A stretch of 64,000 bases of DNA. It comes from Pokkaliibacter plantistimulans (GTDB lineage Bacteria; Pseudomonadota; Gammaproteobacteria; Pseudomonadales; Balneatricaceae). The notes beneath the pieces are model-generated. The model saw only the letters and a program-made list of their open reading frames with translations. It was not told the DNA's origin and made no database searches. Where the stretch lies: the NCBI RefSeq assembly GCF_046844695.1, contig NZ_CP177354.1:5456001-5520000 (forward strand). Reading direction: 5' to 3'. Of the stretch, positions 61,601 through 64,000 are shown piece after piece. Every line of letters starts with the position of its first letter. The first letter of the stretch is position 1. The position numbers were made by a program, and so were the translations under genes.

Positions 61601-64000
61601 CACCTCACGGGCGATCCATTGCAGTTGTTGGCCGTCTACCTGCACAAAACCGGCACGCAGCGCCTCATGGCGGTCCAGCACTGCCTGCCAGGCGGCGCGG
61701 AAGCGTTCAACATCCAGCCCGTCGATATCCACCCGGGTCTGGATCAGATACGCCTGCTGCCCGGCATCGCCGCTGTGCAGGCTGTGATAAAGCATACCCT
61801 GCTGCATCGCCGACAGCGGATAAAGCTGGGCGAGCTGGGCCCACAGCGACGGCTGGCGATCCAGCGGCTGTCGATCCAGCGCTTGGGGCAACTGGTCCAG
61901 TTGCGTCTGGCTGAGCCCGGCCAGCGGCACATCACTGGGGGTCAGGCCACGGTGGGGCTGGCGGCAGTGTTCCAGCACGGCCAGCAGCTCAGTGCGATAG
62001 GCCTGCATCACCGCCTCGATGGCAGCCGGGGTATGGCAGTCACTGCTGAAACTCCAGCTGCAACGCAGCTCGCCCTGATACACCTGCGCGTTGATGGTCA
62101 GCGCATGCAGCAGCGGCGAATCGGCGGCCACCACGGCACCGCTGGCTTCGGTGGCGATCTGCCAGGGGCTGCCTTCACCAAAGCTGTTGTCGAACTGGCC
62201 CAGATAGTTGAACACCACCTCGGCGCGAGCGGCGGGCAGCTGCTGGCTGACGCGGGTCAGCAGGCCATAGCCGATGCCGTTATGGGGAATGGCACGCAGT
62301 TGCTCCTTGGTCTGTTTGATGCGCTGCCCCCGTTCACCGCCCTGCAGCACCAGCGGATAGAGGCTGGTGAACCAGCCGACGGTGCGGCTGAGATCCAGCG
62401 ACGGCAGGCCGGGCGGGGTTTCGCGGCCATGGCCTTCCAGCTCGATACGCAGTTGCGGCTGGCCGCTCCAGTCACACAGCACCTGCGCCAGCGCCGCCAG
62501 CAGCAGGTCATTGATACGGGTGCGATAGGCCGCACCGGCTTCTTTCAGCAGCGTCCGGGTGTCAGCCTGATCAAGGGTGAAACTGAGGCTGAGCCGTTGG
62601 GCTTCGGTGCGCTGCCCCTGCGGGTTATCCAGCGGAATAGCCGCACTGACGGCCTGCACCTGCTGCCAGTAAGGCAGCTCACGGGCCAGCACAGCGGAAT
62701 GGGCATAGTCATGCAGAGCCATCGCCCACTGCTGCACACTGCAGGTCTTGTCTGGCAAAGGCTGTGGCCGTGCCTGAGCTTGCGCCTGATAAGCCTGCTG
62801 CAAATCTTCCAGCAGCACCCGCCAGGACACGCCATCCACCACCAGATGGTGGATCACCAGCAGCAAGCGGCATGGCTGTTGCTCGACCTCGAACAGCACC
62901 GCCCGCAGCAGCGGCCCCTGCTGCAGATCAAGGCTTTGCTGCGCTTCGCCGCAGCGTTGCTCGATCTGCTGTCTGACCTCAGCCTCATTGCCCTTGATCG
63001 CCACGCGCTGCAGCACGGGCTGCGCACTGAATGGCGCGTAATGCTGTTGCCAGCGGCCCTGTTCATCCTGCTGATACACCATGCGCAGCGCATCGTGATG
63101 ACGCAGCAGTTGCTGCAACGCCTGCTCCAGCAGTGCCGCATCACAGGGCATCCGGCTCTGTAACAGCAGCGCCTGATTCCAGTGCTGGCGCTGTGCCATC
63201 GGCAGGCTGAAGAACAGCTGCTGGAATGGCAGCAGCGGTACTTCTTCCGCACTGATGTCAGCGCTGATGGTCGACAGGGCAGATGTGGAATCTGCGCTGG
63301 CCAGAGGTTGTGCCACTGCCGCCACCGCCTGCAAGGTTTGCCGCTCGAACAGATCACGGGCACTCAGCTGCCAGCCAGCGCGCGCCGCACGGGAGACAAT
63401 CTGCAGGCTGAGAATGGAATCGCCGCCCAGCTCGAAGAAGTTATCCAGCTGGCCGACCCGCTCCACTTTCAGCACTTCACACCAGATCGCCGCCAGCTGC
63501 TGCTCGGCCTCGCTGTCTGCCGCCCGGTATTCTGCCTGTTGCAGGGCGGGGGCAGGCAACGCCTTGCGATCCACCTTGCCGTTGGCACTCAGGGGCAGTT
63601 GCGCCAGGGCTACCCAGGCGGCAGGCAGCATGTAGTCGGGCAGCTGGGCCGCCAGTGCCTGCTGCAAGTGCGCCTGTTCAGCTGTTCCCGCCCAGTAGGC
63701 CACCAGCTGATCACCGGCGCTGCCACGCAGGGCCACCACCACCGCATCGGTGACCCCCGGCTGCGCCCGCAGCAGGCTGTCGATCTCGCCCAGCTCAATG
63801 CGCAGACCACGAATCTTCACCTGATGATCAAGGCGGCCGAGGTACTCCAGCACCCCGTCCTCGCGCCAGCGCACCAGATCGCCGGTACGGTACAGCCGCT
63901 CACCGCTGGCCAGCGGATGCGGCACAAAGCGTTCGGCACTGAGATCCGGGCGCTGCACATAACCCCGGGCCAGCCCCGCGCCGCCCAGATACAGCTCACC
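58661..64000 (-). CDS. Non-ribosomal peptide synthetase (5' end beyond the window)
   Basis: About 1,779 codons of an NRPS that is open to the right edge. Order from the visible N-terminus: the end of an adenylation domain; a carrier domain with LGGDSILSLQ near residue 190; an epimerisation domain (HHLVVDGVSW near 383, EGHGRE, RTVGWFTSLYP, VVFNYLGQFD); a condensation domain (HHLITDGWS near 857); a full adenylation domain (YTSGSTGQPKG near 1350, NGYGPTETVV, YRTGDLVRW); and a carrier domain with LGGDSLLSLK near 1735. No thioesterase follows. It should assemble a peptide siderophore carrying a D-residue. The adenylation pocket read by eye is DGEAYFGVT plus the usual Lys. Confidence 0.93.
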   Translation of the reverse strand, partial: GELYLGGAGLARGYVQRPDLSAERFVPHPLASGERLYRTGDLVRWREDGVLEYLGRLDHQVKIRGLRIELGEIDSLLRAQPGVTDAVVVALRGSAGDQLVAYWAGTAEQAHLQQALAAQLPDYMLPAAWVALAQLPLSANGKVDRKALPAPALQQAEYRAADSEAEQQLAAIWCEVLKVERVGQLDNFFELGGDSILSLQIVSRAARAGWQLSARDLFERQTLQAVAAVAQPLASADSTSALSTISADISAEEVPLLPFQQLFFSLPMAQRQHWNQALLLQSRMPCDAALLEQALQQLLRHHDALRMVYQQDEQGRWQQHYAPFSAQPVLQRVAIKGNEAEVRQQIEQRCGEAQQSLDLQQGPLLRAVLFEVEQQPCRLLLVIHHLVVDGVSWRVLLEDLQQAYQAQAQARPQPLPDKTCSVQQWAMALHDYAHSAVLARELPYWQQVQAVSAAIPLDNPQGQRTEAQRLSLSFTLDQADTRTLLKEAGAAYRTRINDLLLAALAQVLCDWSGQPQLRIELEGHGRETPPGLPSLDLSRTVGWFTSLYPLVLQGGERGQRIKQTKEQLRAIPHNGIGYGLLTRVSQQLPAARAEVVFNYLGQFDNSFGEGSPWQIATEASGAVVAADSPLLHALTINAQVYQGELRCSWSFSSDCHTPAAIEAVMQAYRTELLAVLEHCRQPHRGLTPSDVPLAGLSQTQLDQLPQALDRQPLDRQPSLWAQLAQLYPLSAMQQGMLYHSLHSGDAGQQAYLIQTRVDIDGLDVERFRAAWQAVLDRHEALRAGFVQVDGQQLQWIAREVTMPLTVVEQEHASAEALEHLAAAELQRGFDLRCPPLVKVMLVGCGQGRYQMILTQHHLITDGWSNALLISEVLRHYRGQPLAPVTAQYGDYLGWLAAADQPAVRAQREQWWRTQLTRLDGPTLLASTVKSVQPGSATAAGHGVLLHSWSREQTAVFSSAARTARVTLNTLIQAAWVHLLQSYSGKAQVVFGSVVAGRPAALAGAEQALGLYINTLPVVAGSEPQQPLQVWLQQLQSTNLALRDHETTPLADVQRWAGQPGQALFDSIVVFENYPVDAALRQGSADDLRFSLQGTVDVTNYPMDIEVHLAEQLSIKMIWQRECFAEPVARRLQAQLLHLIGQLAECLLSRPEACVADVTLLPEQEAGQLQRYGINPPRYGQTPLLQHTLAAWAERQPQAIALSSADGGDSLSYAELNRQANQLTNTLLARGIGAEQRVAVLLERHLQLPVALLAVMKSGAAYVPLDPAHPRERLAYMLADCGCSLVISQSSLAHLLPPSDPQADAHSGLVSQPPAVLWLDEPHWQSAAATAPQLSIHPEQLAYLIYTSGSTGQPKGVAVTQGSIARHCAAIADLYGMDTHSCELHFMSFAFDGAHERWLTTLSRGGKLVLRDAQLWTAEQTLAVLKQQQVTSVAFPPAYLRQLAEVAEATGEAPGVATYCFGGEAVPRDSYDLVRRALRPRTLINGYGPTETVVTPLLWKVDVSTEMDTAYAPIGSPVGDRQAYVLDAQLQPVPVGVAGELYLGGELARGYFQRPGLSAERFVPNPFSAQGERLYRTGDLVRWREDGAVDYLGRLDHQVKIRGFRIELGEIEACLLAQPDIANAVVTVEQAANGPRLLAYVVLRDTTDLNEAGLKAQLARTLPDYMLPAAIVALAELPLTPNGKVDRNALPALSAVAPSVATDYEAPRTVTEQALAAIWAEVLGVERIGRHDNFYELGGDSLLSLKVISKIRSSDAIDVSIKLRDLMQKPTIAGLLAEEI

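Noticed and set aside
61061..63163. A 700-codon plus-strand frame opposite the NRPS
   Set aside because: Long antisense frames are common in GC-rich NRPS genes; the minus-strand domains are complete and the plus-strand product has no domain.

Overview
The window looks like a chromosomal segment of a GC-rich, probably marine or plant-associated gammaproteobacterium (Oceanospirillales/Pseudomonadales-like). This is inferred from a SlyD-like FKBP, a PvdA-type ornithine hydroxylase, a YejABEF-like importer, two TRAP transporter systems and codon use. No rRNA, tRNA or CRISPR array was seen.

1-16.2 kb is core-like. It holds a DsbA-family oxidoreductase, an M48 lipoprotein peptidase, a SlyD-like isomerase and a TAXI-TRAP system (fused permease, DUF1850 partner, binding protein). 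These are followed by a sensor adenylate/guanylate cyclase with a secreted partner, an oligopeptide-type ABC importer (F-A-B-E order), an amino-acid-type binding protein and a DUF2164 protein.

16.2-29.4 kb is a catabolic locus with two divergent arms around a palindrome-rich promoter region (24846-25194). The left arm encodes an IlvD-type aldonate dehydratase, an HpcH/HpaI aldolase, a DctQ-M-P TRAP transporter, a GH31 alpha-xylosidase-like enzyme and a TauE/SafE permease. The right arm encodes a GntR/UTRA regulator, an aldehyde dehydrogenase, an SMP-30 lactonase and an SDR sugar dehydrogenase closely resembling Caulobacter XylB. Together they suggest non-phosphorylative oxidation of xylose (or a similar aldose) through lactone, aldonate and 2-keto-3-deoxy acid to pyruvate plus an aldehyde. 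29.5-32.8 kb holds small periplasmic proteins, a trans-3-hydroxy-L-proline dehydratase with an iterated 21-bp repeat upstream, and a DCC-family protein.

32.9-64 kb is a hydroxamate-siderophore region in three blocks. The first has a PvdE-like exporter, an IucB-like acyltransferase, a PvdA-like hydroxylase and an alpha/beta hydrolase. The second has fhuD, fhuB, a siderophore-interacting reductase, fhuC and a TonB receptor. The third is a large NRPS running off the right edge. Accessory genes separate the blocks: 38.8-44.3 kb (a lone PD-(D/E)XK-like nuclease beside an attC-like site, a YecD-like protein, and a signal-peptidase-I homologue that seems to have lost both catalytic residues) and 51.9-58.6 kb.

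The most interesting part is 51.9-55.9 kb. It is an AT-rich, all-minus-strand stretch that reads as integron gene cassettes without an integrase. A two-gene Hachiman anti-phage system (HamA nuclease, HamB helicase) lies between two attC-like sites, with a small cassette-type gene on each side. A related attC-like site sits at 38.76 kb behind the lone nuclease gene. A pair of 142-bp elements with terminal inverted repeats lies in opposite orientation at 34.66 and 41.15 kb.
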